In this document: in pieces, positions 23,372 through 33,752 of the stretch | Layout: each line of letters begins with the position of its first letter | Position numbering within the stretch: position 1 is the first letter of the stretch | Source: Adineta vaga | Taxonomy: Eukaryota; Rotifera | Direction: 5' to 3' | Assembly (NCBI GenBank): GCA_021613535.1 | Contig: CP075494.1 | Location: 4,712,001-4,776,000 of the forward strand | DNA: 64,000 bases | The notes under the pieces: generated by a model | The model's input: the letters and a program-made list of their open reading frames with translations, nothing else | Database searches by the model: none | Told to the model about the DNA's origin: nothing | Translations under genes and position numbers: made by a program

Positions 23372-26066
23372 ATGTCACCAACAATTTTTTTCTTATTCTT
23401 ATTATCATTGAATATCACCCGTGCATTTGATGCTGGCTTTCTTGAGTTAAAATCAGCCCGTCAATTAAATAAAGATACAACACATTATGGTATTACTATT
23501 TGCGCACTTTGTCGTGCGACGATTGATTATTTAAAGTCTTTACCAAAAATTGATACAGCCTATCTCGAAACGAAATTTAATGAAACAAACGGTCAATGTC
23601 CAACGAATCTATTGAATGACATCGTTAGTTTCTTACAAGCAAATCAACAGTCAGGTGTTAATCCTTGGCAATATGTAACAACGATTCGAACGATTGCTTC
23701 ATCGAATACAAAAACTGATTTAAAAGAAATGTTTAATACCGATAGTCATTTTGATAGTGAACGATTCGTGGGTGGATCACAATTAGTTTTGAAAAGATAT
23801 CAATCATCAATTAATAGTATAAACAATGCGGGCAATTATGATCAAGCACGAAAAACATTTGGAGAAATGTTACATACATTGCAAGTAAGTTTTCTTCTGT
23901 TATCATCTCACAGTTTGGTTTTGTATTTTCTTTCTGTTTGTATTCAAAGGATTTTTATAGTCATTCAAATTTTATTGAACTAAATTTTACATCACCAAGT
24001 GATGTTCTTGGTGAACGAATTTTTCAAAAAGAAGAATATGCACCCGTAGATATGCGAACATGTATTAGTTGTACAGGTTCGAGTTGTCAAACGCAATCAA
24101 ATTTAGATGAAACGATCCTTAAAAAGAAAATTCTAACAACAGGTTATTTCATTCCCAAAGGTGCGGGTTTTCTCTTTGGAAAAAAACCCAAAGGAAAATG
24201 TTCACATGGTGGTTCGTTTGATGGTTCATCAACGGATGAACCTATTGGTGGAATTAATAAAGATAAATTAGATTCTGTTCATGGTCATTTACATTATCAA
24301 GCAGCCGGTATGGCCTATCAAGGAACAGTGAAGATTCTTCGACAATTTCGTAATACAATTGGTGATGAAGCATTTGGTTTATTTTTAACATTAAAAAAGA
24401 ATTTACATAGTTTAGTCATTTCTATTGATACAGCATGTTCTATGGCGGATTATGTTGAATTAGCAAAGAATATTTCAATAAATATTGTGAATCAATATGG
24501 TCAATTAGAATTTGCTCCATATAATTATATTCTAATATCATTTACAGACAGTACAGCAGAACTTATTGTAAATTCTCGTAATCCAAATGATTTAACGAAC
24601 GCCATTGAAAAATTAAATTCATGTAGAAGGAGAAATTCGACTGAAGGTGAATTATATTATCACAGCTTAATTGAAGGTTTAAAACAATGTGAATATGCGT
24701 CAGTTATTTATACATTTACAGATTCACCAGCTCGTGATGCATATTTAAAACATCAAGCACGTGCATTAATTCGCAGTAAACGTGCAGTTGTCTATTCATT
24801 TATGGGTGAACAAATGAAACGAAGATCATTATCATTAGCTAGAGTACAAGAAGATTCAATTGATCCATTAGATGGAAGAAATAATGATACAGATTTAGCA
24901 TCTATCAGTGGTGGATTAACTTATCCAATTAAAGTTGAAGATCGACCAGTGATTGCTGAATTTATTCTTCGAAGATTAGAATGGACTAGATTACAATCTA
25001 TTTTCATGTATAAAGCAAAATCAACATCAGGAATGTTTTATATCGATGCATCGATCAATGAAGTTCATTTAGATATTTCATCGATGGGTAAAAAAGGATA
25101 TTTTTAATTCATTTTAATATAAAATCTTCTTCTTATATAGGAGAAATCGATAATCTTAGTCAAGTTCAATTGACGAAACCTGATAATACTCTATATTCAT
25201 TAACTGGAAATTATATTCGAACAAAACATCTTTATATGTGGAAAATTTTACAACCGATGGTTGGTGCATGGCGTTTAACAACATCAAATCTATCTGAAAT
25301 CTTTGAACATGACGTTCAAATTCAAGGCAAAACAAGTTTGATTTGTTCTTCAAGTCTACAGAAAGAAATGGAACCAGATAAAGATAGTAGTGGCTATACA
25401 CAATTAACAACAGAACCTCTCATCGATAGTGATCTACTTGTCTTAACAACTTGTGAAAATTTGCAATCGTCAGTTGCTGAAATTTCTCTAATTGATCAAA
25501 CTGGTAAAGTTTTGAAGAGTTATTCACCATTTCAATTTGATCAACTTGGAATTCTAACAAGAATTCGTGTACCACGTGAACCATTTCGAATTCAAACCAT
25601 TATTATTTTATCGAATGGTGAAAAAGTTCAACGAATTGAAAAACAATTAATTTCGCCAACACTTTTTACTATTGAATTATTCGATCAACCCTATATTGTC
25701 TCGGAAGGTGAAACTATTCAAATGAATTATACCGTTCGAAGTGCTTCAACAGAGAAAGTTTCTTTACGTTTACGGATATATGATACATTGAAATTAATGG
25801 GTACTGATGGGATTGTAAAAGAAATAACATTTACTAATGAAACATCAGGAACAAGTTCTATTACATTACAGAAAAAATATCAACAGAAATTGACAACTGA
25901 TTTAGTCATCTTTGCTGTGTCGACACCAAATAATCAATCGAAGACATTTACATATGAAAACGATGAAACAGTTTCAGTCTATTTGGAAATTAATTTAGGA
26001 ACTACGATAAAAATAACGCAGAGTTTACTAATTTCTCTTCTATGCTTTATTTGGCATATGTCATAA
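23372..26066 (+). CDS. VWA7-like protein with Het-C and von Willebrand A domains
   Basis: Three exons (23372-23884, 23950-25087, 25141-26066; introns 65 and 53 nt, phases 0 and 1) give 858 residues. The ATG at 23372 is preferred because it begins a clean signal peptide (MSPTIFFLFLLSLNITRAF); one further ATG lies 48 bp upstream. The splice creates TLQDFYSHSNFIEL, the hallmark of the Het-C/VWA7 family. A VWA domain follows; its metal site, normally DxSxS, reads DTACS at 331-335, so one ligand is replaced. The C-terminus is hydrophobic (LLISLLCFIWHMS), suggesting a GPI or membrane anchor. Likely a secreted or surface-anchored adhesion-type protein. Decayed copies of its last exon lie at about 31040-31330 and 38995-39170. 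Confidence 0.85.
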
Positions 26067-26225
26067 TACAAAAAGACATGAGAAAATTTTTTCCGAAAGC
26101 CGAACATTATTGAAAAGCAGAGCTTATTTTTCTGACTGTTTCTAATTTATCGAATAAGTATATAATAACAGAGGAATGAAAAAACTAATTATTCTGTCTA
26201 CTCATTTTGAAACAGAACATTAGAA

Positions 26226-27350
26226 ATGTCAGTCGCAAGTAACGAAACAATTTTCAATGATGATGAAGATTCTACTTCGTCAAGCTTGGAAACACCATTC
26301 AGTCGATCAGTTAAATTCACTTTCTTGCTCATTTGTCAAGTTGCTTCAGTTCTATGTAGTTTGATTATATTTTCATCGTTCGCTCGATTACGAGAACTAC
26401 GAGCAAAACAACATAATCATGTGTAAGTAATCTCCATTTTGATAGATAACTATTACGAACATATCCATGCATAGACTTATTTTTCTCACTAAACAATTGG
26501 TAGACTATAATTCTAAGTTAAAAATATTTATTTTAGTGTGATTTGCTTATTGATCTGCAATTTTCTCATTGTTACAATTGAATTACCAGTGACACTTACC
26601 TATCTTCATTTTGATCAACTTGTTCCAGCATCGAATAGAATCTGTCTCTATTGGATGTTTGCATATAATTTTCTTTTCACATCAAGTTTATGGATCATGG
26701 GTATTGCTTCAATTCAACGATATATTCTCATTTTCCATGCCCATATCATGAATTCACATCTCAAGCATTACACACCAATCATTCTCCCGATCCTCTTTCT
26801 TTTCATTTGGTATGTTGTACTTATTCTCTTCTACCCATGTCAACAAGAATATGACTACACTCAACTTTGGTGTATTGGTCCTTGTTTTTCATATCAAGGC
26901 TCAATGGGAACAATCGATTGGATACTTAGTTCATTCATTCCTGTTGTTTTAACAGTTATTTTCAATGTTCTACTTATTCTACGAGTAATTTATCAAAAAT
27001 ATCGAATGCGACGTGGTCGTACATGGCGTACAACGCGTAAACTTGCTCTACAATTGTTTTCGATATCTTTTCTTTTTCTGAGTATCTATTTACCGTATGT
27101 CCTTATTGCGTTAATTCGACTATGGTTTGATCCATCTTTTCTGATGTTTTTTGGTGTACTTTATTTAGTGTATATTGCATATCTTGTTCCATTACTGATG
27201 CCATTCATATGTTTAGTCAGTCTTCCTGAAATTGTCTTGAGAATGAAGAAACTATGTTGTAGTGGTTTCAACAATCGCGTCGAAGCCATCGGACATCGAA
27301 ATATTCCGATGACAATGACTTCAAGACGAGTGAATCAACGACCAAATTAA
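26226..27350 (+). CDS. Rhodopsin-like G-protein-coupled receptor, copy A
   Basis: Two exons (26226-26422 and 26537-27350; 114-nt phase-2 intron) encode 336 residues with seven hydrophobic helices. TM1 is in exon 1; TM2 begins at the splice (VVICLLICNFLIV). The family's DRY position after TM3 reads IQRYI. A basic third loop (RMRRGRTWRTTRKL) and a short basic tail follow. The ligand is unknown; this receptor type is highly expanded in bdelloids. Exon 1 is identical in protein to copy B. It follows the VWA7 gene by 159 bp. Confidence 0.8.
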
Positions 27351-27502
27351 ACTAACTTTATTCGATAGATTTTACTTTTTTGTTCGATCTTTTAGCTAAG
27401 AGGTTTATTGTCTCAAATAAAATAAGATTGCCGACATTACATAGTTCATCTCTATTTTATTCACAATTGCATAACAAAACGGTTACTTGGAGTAGTAGGA
27501 TA
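27351..27502. other. Receptor A 3' flank
   Basis: Short AT-rich spacer with AAATAAAATAAG around 27415-27425 that may act as a polyadenylation signal for receptor copy A. No gene seen. Confidence 0.3.
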
Positions 27503-27878
27503 TGTCAAGAAATTCGGAAAAGAAAAATCCGGAAAAGAAATAAAACATGTTTGTGAACATGGAAATCTCATACCCGATATCCGCTCAGCGAGATAGTATG
27601 AAAACAGAGAAAAAAAAAGAAATGACCAGATGAGTAATCGAACCTCGGTCGTACCGAACTTTTCGACGGAATCTCTCTTTTGGTAGCTTCGAAGAAATAA
27701 ACTTCTTATCAAATTGTCTCTCACATCTTCATTATTTCTACTTGTTGTATCTTTTATCACTATTACACTACGAATAAAATTTTCCTTGATTTTTCACTCT
27801 TCAGATTTTTCTTTTTCCGGATTTTTCTTTTTCCGGATTTTTACTTTTCCGGATTATTATTTTCCGGATTTCTTGACA
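27503..27878. repeat. Foldback repeat with TCCGGAAAA arms
   Basis: The left arm starts TGTCAAGAAATTCGGAAAAG (27503) and the right arm ends with its near reverse complement (CCGGATTTCTTGACA, to 27878). The right arm repeats TTTTTCCGGATT four times, the left arm has two of the complementary units. The loop has no long coding frame of known type. A hairpin-forming non-autonomous element is likely; no clear target duplication was found. Confidence 0.5.
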
Positions 27879-28021
27879 ACACCGTTCAAATTTTGTCATT
27901 TCAATAATGATAAAATCAATGAGAAATCTTGTAAGTTCTCAAGTAAAGAGCATTTATTGTCAAGCACTACTTATTATTTTATTTGGATTTACTCTTATTC
28001 ATCCTATGAAATTTAATCATA

Positions 28022-28796
28022 GTATTTTCTGTAAATATAAATCAAACAAATAATCAATTAACAACAAATGATTCACTTGTTATTAATCGTACTGATTTTT
28101 ATAGTCCATATGGTTATTTTGTAAAATATAAAGATGAAGTTGCATTTTCAATTCAGTTTAAGTCGCAAATAGTTCTTAAAAATGTAGCATTTCTTGATCG
28201 ACTTCTTAAAGATTAGAATTTATTTGAAAATTCTTTTATCCTTTCGTATTAAAATAAGTTATGTTATCCATTGGACTAAAGAACTACTGAAATGTATTTA
28301 TGCTTAATTGATATTTATTTGTTTCTAATTGTATGGAGTACATCATGAAATCTTGGTAATTACAGAAAAGATAATGTTCTACGTCGGGTGAACTACGTTT
28401 CGTCTCACTCTTTTCGAACACCCGCATCCTCAATTACGAACACCCTGTCTTTTTTCTTCTGCTTGAAGTTCGTAATGAAAAGGTGAGACGAAACGTAGTT
28501 TTCCCTCCACGTCATTGTTAAAAATCATTTCTATTAAATCCTTTCTTCACATTCATCGGTGTAACTTATAGATACAAGTGTTGAATATCTTAATTATCGA
28601 TTGATAATTGCAAGCAATGATAAAGAATATGGTGAAGATTTCGCTGCATTAACATTGTGTGAACATACTATTGTTACGGCAGGGGCAGACATATGGTTGG
28701 TGGGCTGGATGGTTAACTGGTAGAGACGTTGCTCAAGATTTTACATATCTGGTACCGAATCAATTTTGTATTACAGAATATTATTTTCCACTTTAG
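28022..28796 (+). pseudogene. Broken fucosyltransferase-like (GT11) gene with MITE insertion
   Basis: The 3' part (28571-28796) reads IIASNDKEYGEDFAALTLCEHTI-like residues and then, after a frame change near 28681, TYGWWAGWLTGRDVAQDF and a stop at 28794-28796. This is the acceptor-site region of alpha-1,2-fucosyltransferase-like GT11 proteins (TxGWWAGxL). An open 64-codon stretch upstream (28022-28216) may be another part but I do not recognise it. A 123-bp hairpin element sits between them. The frameshift and the missing N-terminus make it a pseudogene. Confidence 0.6.
28386..28508. mobile_element. Hairpin MITE, 123 bp
   Basis: An 18-bp perfect inverted repeat (AACTACGTTTCGTCTCAC at 28391 and its complement ending at 28500) with partly matching outer bases makes a long stem. 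It is bracketed by ACGTC at 28381-28385 and 28509-28513, a probable 5-bp target duplication. No coding capacity. It lies inside the broken GT11-like gene. Confidence 0.65.
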
Positions 28797-29106
28797 TATC
28801 TTTTTCTACACAATAGTTCCATTTTATATATAAGTATTCGATTTAGTATAGATTTGAAAATCAGAATGTAAAGACTATACTGAGTACATAATATGTTCAA
28901 TTAGTGCTCAATTGTTGTTTTCTAATATTTCACTCTTATAATAAAATTGGTACTACTCGATATTGAGTAAACAAATTCGCATTATTTTAACAATAAAAAT
29001 TATTTTTTATGAATGAATGCTGATAGATAAACTTTGACGAGAGGCAATCATGTACATTTACATTCATCCACATTCTCGCCCGTTTTAGCCACAGAGAAAA
29101 AAAGGA
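28797..29106. other. Intergenic, no gene seen
   Basis: AT-rich spacer between the two convergent pseudogenes. Nothing recognisable. Confidence 0.35.
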
Positions 29107-30041
29107 TCAGTTATTTAATGATGTGAATGTGAACAATCTAATAAGAACAATATTATCGACATCTCCATTATTATAGATAAAAACCGTGCGAGTCATTGTA
29201 ACAAGAACTTTGAAAGAACGAGTGCTGACTGGTACAAGTTCATTAGCTTGTCGAAAAAGCAATGAGCTTGTATTGTTGCGATCTACCGCTAGCACTGGTT
29301 CAATAGTTGTAGTATTACTTATTGCTTGATTTGCTTGATCGAAGAACATCAATGACACCTCAGCTTTGTCATTTTGATCGGAATAACCACCGATCCAAGC
29401 TGAGAAGCCGAACCAAATAGTTTGATTATCAATAAAGGCAGGATCAATGAAATCTGTGATGTTTCCTGTTTGCCACATGCTGGTCACTAATGATTGATGG
29501 CTGTAGACCACCAGAGATCCAATTGGTATAATATACTTATGTTATCGGTCCGCTGTAGTTCCAGCCGGTTGGACTTGTAATATTGTCATCTAACTAGCAT
29601 GGACCGGTTTCTGCATTACCATTCGTTAATACATTGCCAGTAAATACTAAAACAAAATGAACTAAATTATTGTTCATTGTGTGAAAGCAAATTGCTTTGT
29701 TGACTTACTCAGATCATTAGTTCTGTTTGTAAAATTGATCACACTACTGGAATTGTTAAGTATTAGTTTAATATTCACTTGCTTGAGTTGAGCATAGTAG
29801 AGAATACAAGTTTGCGAGTGCTTTGTTCAAAACTCGCTGTAATACACCAACGATTAGCATAATATTGGCAGGCGCATCTATTCTGTGTTATTACTGGACT
29901 TATCGTCAATATTCGAGAATTATCATTCATTAGAATAAAATCAGCAAATCGATACACAATCATATTTATTGGGAATGGTGTTGTAAAGCAAGCAAACAAA
30001 ACAATCATTGATCTTACCAACACTCTGTCAACCACGCCCAT
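29107..30041 (-). pseudogene. PAN-like/galactose-binding-like secreted protein gene, broken
   Basis: The minus strand starts with an ATG at 30041; the first exon has a Cys-containing PAN/apple-like pattern (TQNRCACQYYANRWCITASF). Downstream the frame NVLTNGNAETGPC is followed by TAG (29596-29594) and, 57 bp further in the same frame, by TAA (29539-29537) after TSPTGWNYSGPIT. The last open part (29511-29107) has GFSAWIGGYSDQNDKAEVSL and DNGDVDN-like endings, typical of a beta-sandwich galactose-binding-like domain frequent in bdelloid secreted proteins. Two in-frame stops make it a pseudogene unless unusual splicing skips them. Confidence 0.6.
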
Positions 30042-31039
30042 TGACTGAAACTATTTTATTATACCGCTCGTTTTTTTTTTCTTTTCTTTTCTTTTCTTAT
30101 TATGAAACAGTTATCTTGTGTTACATAAAGCGTAAAAACTGAATTAAAATTTTTTTTGTACTACTCTATGATTGTATTTCACATAAAATCAACGAATCAG
30201 TAAACTAATTAACATAAAAAGAGAAATATGCGTGCAGAAAAAAGATTTTACTGAATAATACAGAATTTCTTCAATGTTATTTTCTCTGCTCTGGAATGAA
30301 CGAGTATGGTGGCATTCAGATGATCATTAAAATAAAACGAATCAAAATTGCAATCGCGATATGGTTGACCCACACCCACATCCACACCCTGTATACAACA
30401 GAAACATTTAGTATATATTTTTTCGCAAACCATGACATAGAAGTCTGATTTTTGCTCTTCCGAGCAATGTGATCAAAACCTATTTTTTTTCTATTATCTC
30501 AACGAACTGTTAAAATCATCATTATTACTTTTTTCTGATCGATGAAACTGATACACGAGTATATTCAATGAGTAATATCACACGAGAAATAAAAAAAATT
30601 TCGTTCGCACGTTATCACCCATGAACACAATCTATTCGTAATTTCTTCGCTCAAGAACATCGATGTCTTTCAATCTTTTGATAATTCTTAACAATGGTCA
30701 ATCAACATACCTGATTATCTCTTAAGAAACAAAATCTTGATTTTTAGTGTTAACTCATAGAATCTATCAATTATTCTTAAACCGCGATGATGACGCTTTA
30801 AAGTTAGCCTATATTTCCTACTAGTTGTATTCTTCATTCCTAGCAACTAGACGTACTCAGCTTTACAAAACATAATCGTACCGTTAGATAATATCTTTGT
30901 CGATCGAACATGAACGTTCTATTCGTATTCTCTCATGGAATGCGTACACTTTTGTGTAGTTCAAGGTTTGAAGACATGTGGAACAAACCAGATATTTCTA
31001 GATATCCACGACGTTATGAATTTTCATGGAAAGAAGTGC
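30042..31039. other. Intergenic with simple repeats
   Basis: Contains a polypyrimidine run (about 30070-30098) and a CACACCCACATCCACACCCT stretch (30370-30389) resembling the telomere-like motifs elsewhere. No gene is supported. About 30900-31030 resembles 38890-38970, so the duplicated unit around the receptors extends into this region. Confidence 0.4.
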
Positions 31040-31330
31040 ATTTTGTCTAAAACGGCTGAAAATCAATTAAAAATGATGGATTAAATATTCATGTGTTAAT
31101 TAAAGAAATAACTGGACTTCAATTATAGGAAAAGGCATTAACAAAAGCTGACAACAGATTTAGTCATTTTTTTCTGTGTTTGACACTAGATAATCAAACG
31201 AAGGCATCTACACATGAAAATAATAAGACAGTTTCAGCTAAACTGAAAACTGATTCAGTGTTTGTGACAAAATAAACACATATTTTACAAATCCTTCTTC
31301 TATGTTTCATATATCGCATGCACCTATAAA
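31040..31330 (+). pseudogene. Relic of VWA7 3' exon in front of receptor B
   Basis: This aligns with about 25760-26080, the end of the VWA7 gene: shared blocks include AAAGAAATAAC, GACAAC.GATTTAGTCAT and GACAGTTTCAG-type segments, ending with the same hydrophobic tail region. Frame is lost. It lies at the same relative place as the intact VWA7 end does before receptor copy A, showing that tail and receptor were duplicated together. Confidence 0.65.
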
Positions 31331-31500
31331 AAAAGATGAGAACGCAGCTTTCAATACAAGATTATTAATAGAAAAGGTTCAACTTTTTGACTGTTTCTAA
31401 TTTGTTAAATGAATCTGATAGCAAAGGATTAAAAAATACATCCATCAAATATTGTAAAAACTGACATGCACTTTTCTCATTTTAAAATATACCATCGCAA

Positions 31501-32622
31501 ATGTCAGTCGCAAGTAATGAAACAATTTTCAATGATGATGAAGATTCTACTTCGTCAAGCTTGGAAACACCATTCAGTCGATCAGTTAAATTCACTTTCT
31601 TGCTCATTTGTCAAGTCGCTTCAGTTCTATGTAGTTTGATTATATTTTCATCGTTCGCTCGATTACGAGAACTACGAGCAAAACAACATAATCATGTGTA
31701 AGTAATCTCCATTTTGATAGATAACTATTACAAACATATCCATGCATAGACTTATTTTTCTCACTAAACAATTGGTAGACTATAATTCTAAGTTAAAAAT
31801 GTTTGTTTTAGTGTGATTTGCTTATTGATCTGCAATTTTCTCATTGTTGCAATGGAATTACCAGTGACACTTACCTATCTTCATTTTGATCAACTTGTTC
31901 CAGCATCGAATAGAATCTGTCTCTATTGGATGTTTGCAAATTATTTTCTTTTCACATCAAGTTTATGGGTCATGGGTATTGCTTCTATTCAACGATATAT
32001 TCTCATTTTTCATGCACAGCTGATGAACTCTCATCTCAAGCATTACACACCAATCATTCTTCCGATCCTCTTTCTTTTCATTTGGTATGTTGTACTTCTG
32101 TTCTTCTATTCATGTGACCAGCAATATGATTACACACAATTTTTGTGTTTTGGTCCTTGTTTTTCATATCAAAACATAACTGGAACAGCTGATTGGATAC
32201 TTAGTTCATTCATTCCTGTTGTTTTGACAGTTATTTTCAATGTTCTACTTATTCTACGAGTAGTCTATCAAAAGTATCGAATGCAACGTGGTCGTACATG
32301 GCGTACAACGCGTAAACTTGCTCTACAATTGTTTTCGATATCTTTTCTTTTTCTGAGTATCTATTTACCGTATGTCCTTATTGCGTTAATTCGACTATGG
32401 TTTGATCCATCTTTTCTGATGTTTTTTGGTGTACTTTATTTAGTGTATATTGCATATCTTGTTCCATTACTGATGCCATTCATATGTTTAGTCAGTCTTC
32501 CTGAAATTGTTTTACAAATGAAGAAACTATATTATAATTTCAATAATCGTGTGAGACCTATCGGACATCGAAATATCCCGATGACAGTGACTTCAAGACG
32601 AGCGAACCAAGAACTACATTGA
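31501..32622 (+). CDS. Rhodopsin-like G-protein-coupled receptor, copy B
   Basis: Exons 31501-31697 and 31812-32622 with a 114-nt intron at the same place as copy A give 335 residues. Exon 1 protein is identical to copy A, and TM5-TM7 are almost identical. Differences cluster in the second extracellular loop (FYSCDQQYDYTQFLCFG versus FYPCQQEYDYTQLWCIG) and the C-tail. The intron and upstream bases are also conserved, so the duplication is recent. Ligand unknown. Confidence 0.8.
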
Positions 32623-33372
32623 ATGAACGTAATGGAGTAGTATTATATTACTGTGCTTTATATTGTTTGTCTTTTTTCAAAAGGCTCTTGCTAAAAATAA
32701 ATATTTTTTTCCACATTAAAAATCTCAGCAAGTAAATTCCTTGAGATGACAGAACCAATTAGTTTTTCCATGTTCTCAAAATAACCGAACAATGTTTTGA
32801 AACTTTTCAGTGAATCTTTGTAATTGTATCGTCTGAGAGTGTTTGTTTGGTAAATGATGAAAGAAGGAACATCCATACCACTTATATATTAACTGTTGAA
32901 GTGTAATATCAGACATCTTATTGTAGTTCCAATCTCAACAAGGATGTCATAATCTCCAAGTGGTTTGTTTGAAATGTAGATAATAAATAGAAACCGATTA
33001 TAATCTCGTATATCTTTCAACTAAATAATTACTATCATATATAAGGTTGTAGATGACGTATGCTATGACATGTGTAGAAGGCATTAACTACTATGGATAA
33101 AGGAAACTTTTGTTAATTATGCTAAGAGAGAAAGAAGAATAAGGACAAACTTATCAATTATACATATCAGTATAATAACTATTGTCTTATTTTCAATAAC
33201 TACTGACAAGAACAAATGAATAATTGTACAAAGATATATCGTATCTATTCTCCGATACTTATTAATAACAGTATGTCGTTATCTTGCTAGAAAATCTAAT
33301 CAACTAATAATGATGTTTCAAGAATGAAGAGATGTCATGAAAAAGTTTTCAATATAACATTTCTAAAAGAAT
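32623..33372. other. Intergenic, no gene seen
   Basis: AT-rich spacer between receptor B and the solo LTR. The open frames are short and of random composition. Nothing recognisable. Confidence 0.35.
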
Positions 33373-33377
33373 CAACT

Positions 33378-33536
33378 GTTAGAGAGCACTCTAACAGTTA
33401 TTCTTTTCTTTTGTTCAGGTGGGGGCGTCTTGAGGGTATATAAGACGCAGTTATTTCTATGAATAAAGGAGAGAGAGAATCACAGTTCTTATCGATTCTT
33501 AATTTAATTGGTTACAGTCAAGGGACCTGTGTAACA
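33378..33536 (+). mobile_element. Solo LTR, 159 bp
   Basis: Starts TGTTAGAG and ends TAACA, with the 5-bp terminal inverted pair TGTTA/TAACA, and is bracketed by TCAAC at 33373-33377 and 33537-33541. Inside, in LTR order, are a TATATAAG box (33439-33446) and an AATAAA signal (33464-33469). A hairpin AACTGTTAGAG/CTCTAACAGTT marks its left end. No internal retroelement sequence follows, so it is a solo LTR left by recombination. Class (Ty3-like or other) is not determinable. Confidence 0.75.
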
Positions 33537-33752
33537 TCAACGAATATTTGTAAACTATAACAAAACAATAGAATAAAAATACTAGTACTTATTTTCCTTT
33601 TTTGATTATTCTGCCAACGATGTTGATTGAAAGAAAAAGAAAAAGAATAGATTGACAAAGAAAGTCTTTTCTTAATATTATCTCGATTAGATTATTCTTA
33701 TTACGTACGTTTTCAACTAGCAAAAAAAGAACCACTACCGAATCCTTTGGTA
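33537..33752. other. Spacer between solo LTR and membrane-protein gene
   Basis: A 216-bp AT-rich region without genes. The LTR promoter points toward the next gene, whose ATG is at 33753, so it could contribute to its transcription; this is inference. Confidence 0.3.

Noticed and set aside
27630-27680. tRNA-like words (GGTTCGATTAC on the minus strand)
   Set aside because: A B-box-like match is present, but I could not form acceptor, anticodon and T stems.
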